From Carposina sasakii (lineage: Eukaryota > Arthropoda > Insecta > Lepidoptera > Carposinidae), in NCBI GenBank assembly GCA_014607495.2, contig CP053159.1:8873501-8937500 (forward strand): a DNA stretch of 64,000 bases, read 5' to 3'. The notes below the pieces were generated by a model. That model was not told where the DNA came from, searched no databases, and saw nothing but the letters and a program-made list of their open reading frames with translations. The translations under genes were made by a program, and so were the position numbers. This document shows, piece by piece, positions 1-11,078 of the stretch. The number at the start of each line of letters is the position of its first letter. Position 1 is the stretch's first letter.

Positions 1-717
1 TTGAAAATACTAAGTAGTGTAAATCATCTTCCAACAATTCTTTCAAAGATTGCTAATGCAAAATTTGAAGTAAATTGGATCAAGGTATCACGTTGTACCA
101 TACAAACTTTGTACAGCTTTGGGAGTTGAATTTTGAAAAATTCTTCTTAAGAGGAATACGTTTGCGAAATTTTAAGTTTCTTTAAGTTTGGCCTGTGCGT
201 TTATACCCAGTCAATCACTAAATATGCCGGTTATTGAAATTGGCTGTAAGTAGCTAAGTAGAGTTTTGTAGAGTTAGGTAGAAAGAAGATTGTATCTCTG
301 AATCAATGATATTACTGAATATACACTTACACAATACATTTTTGGTAGTGAAAAGAGTTTCCTAACTCAAATAAATGCGAGCAAGTAGCTACATATGCCT
401 ACCTTAAATGCGAAAAAAGACAACAAATGATGCGAATCTGATGAAAAAGTATCTACCTACCTCGCATGAACCGTGAGACCCGTCAGATGCCTGAAGTTCA
501 CAAGATAATATTATGATAGGTAGAGTGCGATTCAACAAATACTTAGATCCTTTCAATGATGGCGCTAGTTACTATGTGTATGACTACATTATCGATGTTA
601 CTGTCTATAAAAAATGTTAGTTCCGAAATCAGGCATAACAGTTTATTCTATGAAACGGACTCTAGTATTTTTATGCTTACTTATGTACCTAATAGGCTAA
701 CTAGGTTCCTATACATA
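1..717. other. intergenic, no gene seen
   Basis: AT-rich DNA with stop codons in all frames. The only open frame of note (556-771) is 71 codons, has no family resemblance and runs into the repeat that starts at 718. Nothing else is recognised. Confidence 0.6.
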
Positions 718-1219
718 CAGGATGTTTTTTGGTTGCCACCCTTCACGAAGGGTACGTACTCTATACATTAAATAAATATAGAACCACATGGTGCCACTTC
801 TCACCAATTTTGAGGGTATAGTTGAGATGTACAAGTTCGATTAGTAGTGACAGGTGGTCAGCTCATCGCCTACAAAATACCAAGACCCTCTTGTCCCTCT
901 ACTGACTTGTACAGTATGCCCGGGAAGAGAGGCAGCTGTGGTATAATACGTTTTTTTTTCACTCCCAGAGCAGCATAGAAGAAAAAGTAGTTAGTTACTT
1001 GATCGGGCGAAATTCATAGTGTTCAGTGTTTATATAATAATAAAAATCTTTCTACACGCGTCAATCAATGTGCATTTATGCAGAAAAACGCAGTCTATTT
1101 ACTCAACTTTGGACCCCAATATTTAGGAAACCAGACACTTCCCAGGTATGCTTCCATGGATCGTGATGATGAGGAGATTCCGTAGTTCTCGGGAACGTTG
1201 ACGACCAAAAATCACCCTG
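718..1219 (+). mobile_element. MITE family M3 copy, interrupted by another repeat
   Basis: Begins CAGGATGTTTTTTGGT and ends ACCAAAAATCACCCTG, so the termini are inverted repeats. The body matches the copies at 45926-46313 and, inverted, 19923-20290; a shared segment is TACTTGATCGGGCGAAATT. About 200 bases from 778 onward are absent from the other copies. They match a separate repeat also found near 17930-18050 and 28490-28610 (CACATGGTGCCACTTCT). This is therefore a nested insertion. No coding capacity. Confidence 0.7.
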
Positions 1220-1498
1220 TGTAGGTAGGTACTATATACCTATAGATAACATACAAACAAAACTAATGAACTACCTATTTACTTTACGAAAAACAAAATA
1301 ACAGTACACAAAGCGCAAATAACACTTTATTAATTGAGTTTGAACGCTTTATCATCATAATAATATGCAAATAGGTTACGAGTATACGAATATTGCAACG
1401 TTTTAATTATCATTGTCGGAGCAGATGTATTGTGCTCTAGAGACGTATTATTTCACAGTTGTCTAAAAATTAGGTTCGTATATTTAACCATTATTTAA
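1220..1498. other. intergenic, nothing seen
   Basis: AT-rich spacer between two repeats, with no open frame or recognisable motif. Confidence 0.5.
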
Positions 1499-2098
1499 CG
1501 TCCGCGTGGATTACAGAAAAAAAAACAAAATATCGAAATTATCCGGGATAAAAACATTTTCCCGGGATAAAAAGTAGCCTATATGTTAAGTGCGACCTGT
1601 CACAATATATTCCTGAAAACTGCATCGAAATCAGTTCATTCGTTTCTGAGATTAGCGTGCACAAACGCACAGACAAACAGACAACTAGACAAATAGACAA
1701 ACCGACAAACAGACAAAAATTCTAAAAATCATTGTTTTGGGTACTATTGCGTTGATAAAGGTATTCTATAATATTTTTTCTTATACAGGATGTAACAAAA
1801 AGGGTATGTTAAGCGAAAAGCTACGTAAATAGGCCACTGTCGAGAACCTATTCACAAAATTTGAGACTCGAAATCACATGTTTATTTTTTAAGATTGTAT
1901 AAAAATTCCTGAGATATTTAAAAATTCTCCATACTATCCGGAAAAATAAACATGTGATTTCGAGTCTCAAATTTTGTGGATAGGTTCTTTACATTGGGCT
2001 ATTTACGTAGCTTCTCGCTTAACATACCGTTTTTGTTACATCCTGTATATCTTCCATGTACAGACAGCGATCCGTTACATTTTTATTATATGTATAGA
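1499..2098 (-). mobile_element. non-autonomous Helitron family A copy, truncated at its 3' end and split by a MITE
   Basis: Read on the minus strand it starts TCTATACATATAATAAAA at 2098 and runs toward 1499. The terminal GTCCACTAG of complete copies is missing. Relative to other copies it is interrupted exactly at 1786-2045 by the TA-flanked MITE. No coding capacity. Confidence 0.8.
1786..2045. mobile_element. MITE family M2, TA target duplication
   Basis: About 260 bases, starting CAGGATGTAACAAAAAGG and ending in its inverse (TTTTTGTTACATCCTG). The arms form a long imperfect inverted repeat, including AATCACATGTTTATTTTT and its complement. It is flanked by TA on both sides. Uninterrupted Helitron copies read straight through this point, which confirms the insertion. 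A diverged second copy is at 21023-21250. Confidence 0.85.
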
Positions 2099-2562
2099 CA
2101 ATATAATATTGTTGGGGACAGAGTTTATTAAGAGAGGTAGTATATTATGCCTATCTACAATTAGGTATTTTTTGTATGCACAGAAAATGTAGTCATACAC
2201 ATAGTAACTAGCGCTATCATCCAAATGAACTATACGGTGAACAAAACGTTTTAACGCACTCTACCTAAATGTTTCAAAACTTCGGTTCCCTTAACGGCCG
2301 AAGGAGAAGAGATTTCTTTCAGTAGTCCATGCTAGTCGATACACTACTCCAAGTGGGGGAAAAGGGCAGAGCTGGTGATGAAATAGGGTTTTAGATAACA
2401 ACCTACCAAAGCAATTATTATATTTCATAGATTTTTTGTTCAGGTAAACGCTCGTTTTGTCACTGCGCAACGGAACGGAGTTCACTGCGACACATTCCTT
2501 GCGAACTACAACCTTGGTGTTTTACACAATTTTCATACAATGCTCGCTAAACCGAAAAATTG

Positions 2563-2598
2563 TATAAAAACTTTGTGGCCAGAGTTCCAGCTATCAGT
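2563..2598 (+). promoter_or_regulatory. TATA box and initiator of the first His-rich gene
   Basis: TATAAAA begins at 2563 and the arthropod initiator TCAGT is at 2594-2598. The initiator A (2596) is 33 bases from the first T of the TATA box. The same spacing recurs in four paralogues. This predicts a 29-nt 5' leader. Confidence 0.75.
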
Positions 2599-2624
2599 CA
2601 CTGGCTTCCTGTCCTCGTGGAAAT

Positions 2625-3362
2625 ATGAGGGTTTTACTGTTATGTTGCGTCGCAGTGGCGGCGCTGGCCTGCGTCAGCGGCCGGGAGCTGAGCCGGGAGA
2701 AGCGCGGCGCCGACCTGCAGGAAGCCGCCTCGCACCACGGCGGCAAGTGGGACAAGGGCGGCGGCCACGAGCACCACGCGCACCATCACCACGATCATGG
2801 CGAAAAGGGGCACAAGGGGTACAAGGGCCACCATCACCATGAGCACGGTAAAAAGGGCCACCACCACCACGAGGGACACAAAGGACACCACGACGAACAC
2901 GGCGGACATAAGAAACATCACCATCACGACGATGGCCACCACCATGAGCACCACCACGGCGAGAAAGGCCACAAAGGACACGGCCACCATGAGAAAGGAC
3001 ATTACCATAAAGGACACTCCACCAAGGGTCATCACGGAGTGCACAAACATGACGAATTCAAGAAGGAGAAGCATTTCCACGACCATCACCATGAGGGTGG
3101 ACACCACGAGGGTCACGGAGGACACCACGAGGAGCACGGACACAAGAAGGGTGGCAGCCACCATAAGGGCCACAAACACGGCGGACACCACCACCATGAG
3201 CACGGCAAGAAGGGCCACCACGAGAAGGGAGGACACCACCACCACCACAAGGGTCACCACGACGAGGGAGGCCACCACGAGCACCATCACCACCACCATG
3301 ACCACGGCAAGAAGGGAGGCCACGAGGACCATAAGCACTGGGGATTCAAGAAGGGACACTAA
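2625..3362 (+). CDS. secreted His/Gly/Lys-rich matrix protein, DUF4779/Vajk-like (paralogue 1)
   Basis: Uninterrupted 245-aa frame. Residues 1-19 are a hydrophobic signal peptide, so the product is predicted to be secreted. A furin-like site, Arg-Glu-Lys-Arg, is at 24-27. The rest is low complexity: His runs up to six residues mixed with GEKGHKGYKG, GKKGHH and GGHKK blocks. The central part (about 102-156) holds GHSTKGHHGVHKHDEFKK, the segment best kept among the six paralogues. The protein ends HWGFKKGH, as in the copies at 29189 and 43979. ATG at 2625 was chosen because it directly precedes the signal peptide and lies 29 nt after the predicted transcription start. Composition and core resemble DUF4779/Vajk cuticular proteins, recalled rather than searched. 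A structural role in apical epidermal matrix or cuticle is inferred. The many imidazoles suggest metal binding or quinone cross-linking, which is untested. No canonical AATAAA was found close downstream. Confidence 0.85.
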   Translation: MRVLLLCCVAVAALACVSGRELSREKRGADLQEAASHHGGKWDKGGGHEHHAHHHHDHGEKGHKGYKGHHHHEHGKKGHHHHEGHKGHHDEHGGHKKHHHHDDGHHHEHHHGEKGHKGHGHHEKGHYHKGHSTKGHHGVHKHDEFKKEKHFHDHHHEGGHHEGHGGHHEEHGHKKGGSHHKGHKHGGHHHHEHGKKGHHEKGGHHHHHKGHHDEGGHHEHHHHHHDHGKKGGHEDHKHWGFKKGH

Positions 3363-4728
3363 GTGTCTAGCCATTCCAAAGACTTGTTATAAATTAGCTA
3401 GGTTTATTTAACTTGAGCCTTGTTTTTGTTATTACTTACTAATGACTGTGATTTTGTTATAATGAAATATATTTTCGTTTACTTTATACTACGAAAAGAA
3501 GAGCTTTTATATCCTTTCTCTCTAAAACACATTGTTTTATGCAAATTCAATTTCCTTACCATCGAATTCCCCAAGCAAAGTTTATACAAACTCTGGTTAA
3601 ACTTTATTCATAATCCAAAAACCAAGCTTAAGGACGCTTGAAGCTTTGCTGAAGATGAACTTCAAATCTGCTCTAATTACAGTTCAAGTGCACGATAAAA
3701 AAAGACTTGAGCAAATCGAAACAAACTTATCAATTTGGTTGCACATTTAGTTTCGACAACAAAGTTACATAAACCAGTTGGCGCAGCGGTTGGCAACGGC
3801 TCCCGGTCAGATAAGTAACTCTGTTGAAACTAGAGCGCTGCCCGAGATTGGCCCACATTTCGGCAGGCAGAGAATTAGTCGTGGTTGCAATCTAACGTTA
3901 CTGCAGAAAACAATTGGGAACTTGATAAACTGAACTGAAATTGATAACGTTTCTCAATAGGCAACTCTACGGAACCATTGGGCTGAGGAAAGTGCCGATA
4001 AATTACTGCTCTGCCAAAGCCACAGTTTTAGTTACCAACGATTTATAGTCTAAAAAACCAATCAGCTGTGAACAGTGTTTATTTATGATGCAGTTTTTCG
4101 TGACCCGGCTGAAATGCAGAAGAAATTGCTGATAGTTTTTATTATATTTTTGTGTTAGTCCAATTTTTCTTACTGCACCACTGAATAGGGTTTGTCTTCT
4201 CCTAATATATGTTAGATCATTTTGAAAAACTCTGAAAAGCTCCCAGTGTTCCTTGACAGGTACCTAGTAGGTACTTACTTACATTTTGCCGCGCGACGCC
4301 CACAATTCCGCCCGTGTAAACAATTTTATTTCCGTTTCACGAGTGAATTTCAGGAAATTCTTTGGTTGTGCTCCTACCCTCGAATACCATAGCTTCCAGT
4401 GCCCAGTACCATGCTGTATCGTACGTGCTTGTACCTTGTGTCCGTAGATACTAATAGAATTATAAAAATGTGCTAAAATGTAAGGGGCTTCAACAAACTG
4501 TTGTGCAGAAAAGATAAAAGTAAAAAGGTTAGTTTAAAAAAAATGAAATGCTTATATTGCCAAGGATTTGGCGGTTTTTTACGGCCGACTGCTTGCTTGA
4601 CGCCAACCCTCCTCGGGTAAAGCTAATTGACCATTTTAGTAAATCCATACATGAAATAAATTCAGTGACTGGAACAAACCCACGCCTTCTGTCCGTCTTA
4701 TCCATTGGCCCATAATTTTATTCCTCTA
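3363..4728. other. 3' flank and intergenic, no gene seen
   Basis: Holds the 3' UTR of the first His-rich gene and then AT-rich DNA. The frame at 3420-3641 has no family features. Around 3775-3810 there is a weak tRNA-like A-box (TGGCGCAGCGG) with no matching B-box, perhaps a decayed SINE. Confidence 0.45.
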
Positions 4729-5053
4729 CTAGCGGACACCCACGACTCCGTCCGCGTGGACTACAGACAAAACAAAATGTCGAAATTATCCGAGATAAAA
4801 ACATTTTCCCGGGATAAAAAATAGCTTATATGTTAAGTGGTACCTGTCATAATATATTCCTGAAAACTGCATCAAAATCGGTTCAGCCGTTCCTGAGATT
4901 AGCGTGCACAAACGCACAGACAAACAGACAAAAATTCCAAAAATCATTGTTTTGGGTACTATTGCGTTGATAAAGGTCTTCTATAATATTTTTTCACACA
5001 TATCTTCCATGTAGAGACAGCGATCCGTTACATTTTTATTATATGTATATAGA
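4729..5053 (-). mobile_element. non-autonomous Helitron family A, complete
   Basis: On the minus strand it runs from a TCTATATACATATAATAAAA start (5053) to a GGTGTCCGCTAG end (4729), with the next base T. It keeps the internal AGATTAGCGTGCACAAACGC block of the family (plus-strand reading). Non-coding, about 325 bases. Confidence 0.85.
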
Positions 5054-5508
5054 TAGATGATTGGGCTATCAGCGCCCAAACTCCATGTACAGTAATTTAA
5101 AAAATGCCTGGTTAGTTATAAGATTATGTAGGCACATACATCTTTATGCAGTGTTTAGATTGCTGTATTCAGTAAATCAATACTAAGTACCTATAAGAAT
5201 TCTGTAAGGATAAATTCGAGCCCGTTTTTTTCTAAAACTTGTTCAAGGTAAGAAACAGCATCAACCTCAACATCTTTTAGATAGGTTTTATTTGGCCATT
5301 GGAAAAATCGGCTCTAATATTAGAATTTACTTTAATAATCTGTTGAAACAATTATTTCCGTTCGTCAATTAGTTTACACGTGTTCCAGATTGCTCCGTCG
5401 ATATTGGGATTCGTCCAAACCCTTTTATTGACATAGATATCTATAAATTCCATGGAAATACATTTTCTGTCTGCCAGATATGCTTTTATTCCAATAATGG
5501 TTAAAATA

Positions 5509-5648
5509 TTATGGTCGATTCTGACCCACTCACGACTGACTCACTTTTAGGTTTTAATTTGTAAACCTAAAAGTGTGGGATGGACCTGACTAAGAATAAG
5601 TTTAAGTTGATTATTTTTAAGTGTGACGGTCAAAATCGACCATATTAC
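5509..5648. repeat. small hairpin element
   Basis: The outer arms TGGTCGATTCTGACC and GGTCAAAATCGACCA are inverted repeats. Inside is a perfect 13-bp hairpin, CACTTTTAGGTTT (5542-5554) with AAACCTAAAAGTG (5563-5575). It looks like a short MITE. No second copy was noticed. Confidence 0.5.
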
Positions 5649-5847
5649 CTATCTACTTAAACCAATTGTTATTTGAATAGTAATTCACTAACTTAGTTTT
5701 CTAGGAAGGGATGTGGTTCTGAAGTTTAGTAGAGCTGGATTTTTGCAATCCATTAGTTATGTAAAAAAAATATTTAGAGTTGCTTTTGCCCAGCAGTGGG
5801 ATACGTATAGGCTATTAAAAAAAGTTGCTTTTGAACTTTGAGTTATA

Positions 5848-6020
5848 CAGGCTGTGGGTGACAGCCAGCCAAATACTGAAATATCGAACAAGTACCATTG
5901 TGTTGAGTTATAGATACAGTGTTATTACTTGCAGGAAATGCATATTTCATTTGATTATCTGCATATTTCATTTGATTATCTGCAATGTTTGCTTTCCGCG
6001 ACAATTATAGGTATCGGGCG
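5848..6020 (+). mobile_element. MITE family M1, 5' fragment
   Basis: Starts CAGGCTGTGGGTGACAGCCA and follows the family for about 170 bases, including CAAGTACCATTGTGTTGAG. It contains a local tandem duplication of GCATATTTCATTTGATTATCT (5939-5981). The right half is missing. Confidence 0.7.
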
Positions 6021-6244
6021 AGCACCAGTCGACGGTTGTATGTATGACAATATTCAGCTCGTACCTATTCAGCGCTGTCACTGTAATGCAGCCTACCGAG
6101 CCTACCACTTGTTTACGAACACGAAGCACGGACATTTCGCCTTTTTTTTTTACATAACGCGTGCCGAGTCGATCGCGTCGATAAGCCGGCCCGAGCGTGA
6201 CGTAGCTGCCAACAGTTTCTGCATACTGTTTCGGTACACCTCAT

Positions 6245-6380
6245 CTATAGGTACACTAATATTATAAAAAGGAGAGATTTCTATGTGTTTGTTTGCCTGA
6301 TACAGTAGGGTCCAGTATGACCGATTTGTAAAGTTTCATCACTACTTTTTATCCCGGGATAATTTTTAACTTGCCTGGAA
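6245..6380 (+). repeat. Helitron-like 5' fragment (family C)
   Basis: ACACTAATATTATAAAAAGG matches the start of the larger element at 41176 (TCTACACTAATATTATAAAG). Homology fades after about 130 bases, near TTTTTATCCCGGGATAA, a motif also found in Helitron family A. Truncated and non-coding. Confidence 0.45.
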
Positions 6381-8352
6381 AATGAGTACATACATACTTT
6401 TTATAGCCAAATAGATTTTAATAAGAGATTTGTAATGATAGGTTGGGGACATTATACATATGTATAAGTAATTACATACATACATGGCCATTATCCTCCA
6501 AAGAGGTTGGGCAGAAGTGTCCAAATTACACACCCACTTGGGCCTACCGCCGCTTTTCGGGGACAAATACTTACTACAATCCACCGGTAACGAATCCAAT
6601 GGGAAAGTTTCTGAGTCATTCTAAATACGTAGGTATTATTAAGCTATTAGCGTCAGAGCCTCGTCCGAAATAGGAGGGTGCACGGGCAGGTGAGGTTGTC
6701 TTTATCCTAAGATATTTATTAGTCGAACCCACTTATGAACTAAAATCTGAATAAATTTGGGAGCCTATGGGAAATAAGAAAAGCAGGGTATTTTTAGCTT
6801 ATTATTACCTAAAAGAGTGTGTGAAAACAGGTGCATTCTCTATTCCTTCACTTTCATAGTCTGCTGATGGGATGGAAATGCAACACTACAGGAGCGATAT
6901 TAGGCGCAGGATTTTACAATATACTGCAAGTTACATAATCAGGGGGTCGTTTTCCGTGCTTCCGGGCACGAGCTAATTGACAATTTTACATGAAAATCCG
7001 TTCATGGAATAAATTTAGTGTTACAGGCCCTGGAATCTCTCTAAACTCTAATTAGGTTGATGTACCTACCTAATATCGGAATCGGATCTAATCAATTTAT
7101 TGCATCATGTTGATACCGATTTTTATATTAATTTAAATATTTTTTTAGAGAAGAGATGGCGAACCAATGACACGCGTGATACCCTTCTGTAGAAAATCAC
7201 TTGACATACGCTGCTAAATGTTATGTTATGTGTAGGTAAAAAAGAGGTATTATAACCTTAGATGAAATTATAACCACGTTACTGATTCTAACCATAATTT
7301 ATAATATTTGTCGTGGTTTAGAAAAACTACAACTTAACCGGCAAAAAGTCTTGGAAAATACTTAATAGAAAAAGGGGAACGTAGATGTTGATGGCATCTA
7401 AGTATGTTTTTGTTTTCCTTTTTACAGTTATTTGACCTTTTGCTTGGCAGCAACGGGCGCAAAGGATAGTATACCTACTATATCTACTTACCCACTTTTA
7501 GCTTTAGGGGGAAGGAGGGCACATAGATACACGGGGCACATTTGTACAGTATCGATATCTCAAAACCGGTAAACGCAACGCAGTCCGGCATATTACTAGA
7601 ACACTCAAGGTTATGCACAAGAATGACAGTTGTGACACCGCTCGCTGCCAATTCGCCGTTGGGCTTCAACGGTCACAAACGTATTCGAACTGTCGTATTC
7701 CGATGCCTACAAAAATATTACGTAAAATGCGATTGAGTCTCAGGAGAATACTCTTAGTTGTTTTAGTTATTATTTTTTACCAAAGGTAAGTAAATATATT
7801 AATTAGTGTTTTTTTACATGTTTTTGATTGCAAGATTATTATATATTTGATAAAATTAATTGTTTTTGGAAAAAGTCCGTTAGGGCACTTTGGTACAAAA
7901 ATACAAGGGTACAATGATACGTATCAATCTACCCCTTTAAAGTATTAAAGTGCCCCGTCAGAAATAATGATAGTTTTTTCTTTTATTTTAGAAGTTGATG
8001 CGCACGTATAAATCCAAAACTGATAGAAAATATATCAATGGAGAAAATATTAAAGATGCTATAAGTGAAGTCCAAGACTTTATCTATACGCAAAGCGGCC
8101 GACAAATACGAGTATGACACCAAAACTGCAACACTACAACATCGCATAGAGAAGTTTACCAAATGCAGATTTCGAACATCGTCGCTTTATTAATTTTCGG
8201 TAGATTTAACTAGTTATAATTTACAATAGGTATTGTTACAGAATTAGAAAATGTTTTGTTATGTATAAGAGTTATTTGAAATTTTTGTTGAATTTCTGAT
8301 GTTTATTTAAATTTTGTAAGATTTCAGTATCAACCTAATATTTTATTAATAA
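6381..8352. other. intergenic, no gene seen
   Basis: About 2 kb with only short frames of 60-76 codons lacking domain features. No RNA gene or recognisable transposon was seen. Confidence 0.5.
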
Positions 8353-8687
8353 CTAGTGGACGCCCGCGACTCCGTCCGAGTGGACTACAGAAAAAACAAA
8401 GTGTCGAAATTATCCAGGATAAAAATATTTCCTCGGGATAAAAAGTAGCCTATATGTTAAGTGGGACCTGACACAATATATTCCTGAAAACTGCATCGAA
8501 ATCGGTTCAGCCGTTTCTGAGATTAGCGTGCACAAACGCACAAACAGACAAACCGACAAACAGACAAAAATTCCAAAAATCATCGTTTTGGGTTCTATTG
8601 CGTTGATCAAGGTCTCCTATAATATTTTTACTCATATATCTTCCATGTACAGACAGCGATCCGTAACATTTTTATTATATGTATAGA
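8353..8687 (-). mobile_element. non-autonomous Helitron family A, complete
   Basis: On the minus strand it starts TCTATACATATAATAAAA (8687) and ends GGGCGTCCACTAG (8353), with flanking T. The open frame at 8410-8610 is part of this repeat and not a gene; the same frame appears in the copy at 37664. Confidence 0.85.
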
Positions 8688-9231
8688 ATAGATATAGATA
8701 GATGTTCAATGTAAAAGTCTGATTTCTTAGTAGGTAAAGAACTAATTAGATAATTAAGAAAATAACAAAGAACTAAACATGTTCTATGATGACAATATTT
8801 GATTTTTTGTAATTATATTCCTTAAGTAACTTAAGAGACAAATTATAGCTAATATGTATGCTTAATAAAGTGTATTTTACGATCTCAATTAATACAATAG
8901 TTTTCATTTCTAAATTTTAAGTAATAATACAGTTTATATTAGGGTATGCTTGCATTTAATATGAATTTAAAATACGCATCAAACTGCCCCAAGCTATGTA
9001 TCAAAGTTCCCCATGGGTGGGGCAGAATGATACGAAAACGATTTTTTATTGAAATCAATTTGTCTCTATACTTAACCACTTTTTGCGGTTATTTCGTAGT
9101 CAAAATGTAAACTGACATATTAGCCAATGCACCCATCAAAATAAATATTTAAAAATAATGCCTGACGGTCTTTAAAAACGAGGTTGAATTTTTGTGTATC
9201 AAAGTGCCCCACTTCCCCCTATATACAAATA

Positions 9232-9409
9232 CTAGCGAACCGCTTCGCACGGGTACTATGTTGATACTATACATATAAATATAAGCCTTCATTTCCTCAA
9301 TCTATTAAAAAAACCGCATCAACTTCCGTTGCGTAGTTTTAAAGATCTAAGCATGCATAGAGAGACATACAGACAGCGGGAAGCGACTTTGTTTTATAAT
9401 ATGTAGTGA
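9232..9409 (-). mobile_element. non-autonomous Helitron family B
   Basis: On the minus strand it starts TCACTACATATTATAAAACA (9409) and ends GTTCGCTAG (9232) followed by T. It shares AAGCGACTTTGTTTTATAAT (plus-strand reading) with copies at 39061 and 52367. Short and non-coding. Confidence 0.75.
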
Positions 9410-9980
9410 AGTACATAGATATAAAATGGGGCTGGACCAAAAACTATTAGCTAAACATAGTGTCCTGACAAATTCTTAAATAGGTTTGACTAGCAAAGAT
9501 ATTTCGGTGCTAATCCGGGCTTTGTCCTATAATTTAAAACGGTAGACTGCCAAGATGTAGGAGTATTTTTTGTTTGCAGTTATTTTGGTGTGTGGACACC
9601 TAATTCAGTTCATTTAACCGAGCGAGTGTTGAGAGCAGTTGCTTTTACAGATTTTACGCATAGTTAATTAATTGGCAAATATTGGGTACTATTTATTAAC
9701 ATAAATAAAATTTTAAATTCGTAAAATCTAATCAGGCGGAGTGAGATTTAGTGTCCGGGCATATAATACTCTGGAAAATTAAAAATGTTTTTATTTATAG
9801 TTTAGTTTACGTGCGTGTAATAACTCATTAGTGGGAAAATATATGGGCTCTATGTAAGTTTTCTGTGTAAAATCCATAAAATTATTCCATCAACGCGAAC
9901 CCCCTAGCGAGCAGTTAGTGTAACAATCCGCGGAGTCTGCCACTCGAGACGCGCCGATTAGCACAGCTTACACAACTCTT

Positions 9981-10016
9981 TATATAAAACTGCTGCGACA
10001 TTGATGAGGTTTGCAA
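9981..10016 (+). promoter_or_regulatory. TATA box of the second His-rich gene
   Basis: TATATAAAA lies at 9981-9989. A weak initiator-like GCAATTT lies 32-33 bases downstream, around 10015. It is poorer than the TCAKT initiators of other members. The predicted leader is about 60 nt. Confidence 0.6.
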
Positions 10017-10074
10017 TTTAACACGGGAGGACAAGGTGTCAGGCTCGTCACCGACGTCAGTTTCTGTGGTAAAC

Positions 10075-10848
10075 ATGAGGGTGACGCTCGTGCTAGTGTT
10101 CGCGATCCTCGCCGCCGTCAGCGCGCGCCGGCTGCCGCCCGCCGGCGATGCCGTCGCCAAGCCGAGAGGAGAGACCAAGGACCTCGAGCCCGCCGCAACT
10201 GGGCACAAGAAGGAGCATCACCACAACCACGAACATAAGAAGGGGGGCCACAAGGAGCATCATGCACATCATCACGACGAACACGGTGAAAAAGGGCACA
10301 AGGGGTACAAAGGCCACCATCATCACGAGGAAGGCAAGAAAGGTCATCACGACAAGGAGCATCACAAGGGAGAGTATGACGATCACGGTGGGCACAAGAA
10401 GGAGCATCATCACCAGGACGGACACTACGATGAGCACCATAAAGGCGAAAAGGGAGAAAAGGGTCATAAATACGCCGAGAAGGGCCATTATAATAAGGGG
10501 CATTCTACCAAGGGTCACCACGAGGTTCATAAGCTTGACGAATTCAAAAAAGACAAACACTTCTTCGACGAAGAAGGCGACTCCGGACACGAGGAGAAGC
10601 ATGGAGGCTTCCATGAGGAGCACGGGCACAAGAAGGGCGGGCATTTCTCCAAGGGACACCATCATGGCGGGCACCATCACCACGAGCATGGCAAGAAGGG
10701 CCACCATGAGAAGGGAGGCCACCACCATGAGCATAAAGGGCACAAGGAGGCGGCCGGGCACGACGGCCATCACCATCACCACCATGACCACGCCGAGAAG
10801 GGAGGACACGAGCACCACAAGAAGTGGGGATATAAAAAGGGACACTGA
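10075..10848 (+). CDS. secreted His/Gly/Lys-rich matrix protein, DUF4779/Vajk-like (paralogue 2, divergent)
   Basis: 257-aa single-exon frame. The frame stays open upstream to a GTG at 10036, but ATG-AGG at 10075 gives the family's Met-Arg plus signal peptide (about 1-17) in a good AACATGA context, so it is taken as the start. This is the most divergent member. It lacks the furin-like R-x-K/R-R site and instead has a Pro/Ala-rich linker (about 18-42). It carries fewer His and more Lys, Glu and Asp. The core is retained: GEKGEKGHKYAEKGHYNKGH at about 124-143, then STKGHHEVHKLDEFKKDKHF to about 163. That core is also the part nearest the generic DUF4779 pattern, so this copy may be closest to the ancestor (inference). 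It ends KKWGYKKGH. A canonical poly(A) signal follows at 11073. Confidence 0.85.
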   Translation: MRVTLVLVFAILAAVSARRLPPAGDAVAKPRGETKDLEPAATGHKKEHHHNHEHKKGGHKEHHAHHHDEHGEKGHKGYKGHHHHEEGKKGHHDKEHHKGEYDDHGGHKKEHHHQDGHYDEHHKGEKGEKGHKYAEKGHYNKGHSTKGHHEVHKLDEFKKDKHFFDEEGDSGHEEKHGGFHEEHGHKKGGHFSKGHHHGGHHHHEHGKKGHHEKGGHHHEHKGHKEAAGHDGHHHHHHDHAEKGGHEHHKKWGYKKGH

Positions 10849-11072
10849 TTGGGATTTTAGTTTGGTTTCTTATGAACTAGCAATGGAATGGACGCTGCCC
10901 CTACAGGTACCAACTGACCTGTTTTTGTTATTTATTTTTGGTGAATCGAATGACTGTTTAATTTATAGGTCGTGATTGTGATAGTATCTTAATTTAAGGT
11001 AAACTAGTGTTAGGTGAAATCTGGTTTGTATGTGACCTTGATATTATAACAATTTAAGGAAATTAAAGTCAT

Positions 11073-11078
11073 AATAAA
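11073..11078 (+). terminator. poly(A) signal of the second His-rich gene
   Basis: AATAAA about 225 bases after the stop codon, followed within 30 bases by GT/T-rich DNA (GTGTACGTTTTATTG), as expected of a cleavage region. Confidence 0.6.

Noticed and set aside
2625..3362. Antimicrobial or metal-storage histidine-rich peptide family
   Set aside because: Length, repeat blocks and the conserved DEFKK core fit an extracellular matrix protein better. Metal binding remains possible as a property, not as a classification.
2640..3374. Long minus-strand frame (244 codons, Val/Leu-rich) opposite the first His-rich gene, with similar frames opposite 10093-10845, 29192-30019, 39508-40158, 43946-44626 and 48544-49068
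   Set aside because: CAC/CAT, GGN, AAG and GAG codons read backwards give Val, Leu, Met and Ala with almost no stops. The frames are by-products of the composition, and their hydrophobic translation has no membrane-protein organisation.
2797..3411. Thr/Arg-rich same-strand shifted frames over the His-rich genes (also 10148-10975, 29176-29445, 39420-40115, 43912-44583)
   Set aside because: Shadow of the His/Gly/Lys codons in another frame. No signal peptide or start context, and they overlap the better-supported frame entirely.
8410..8610. Frames of about 60-99 codons at 8410, 31174, 37781, 41869 and 44962 that look alike
   Set aside because: All are the same stretch of Helitron family A; similarity reflects repeat copies, not a gene family.
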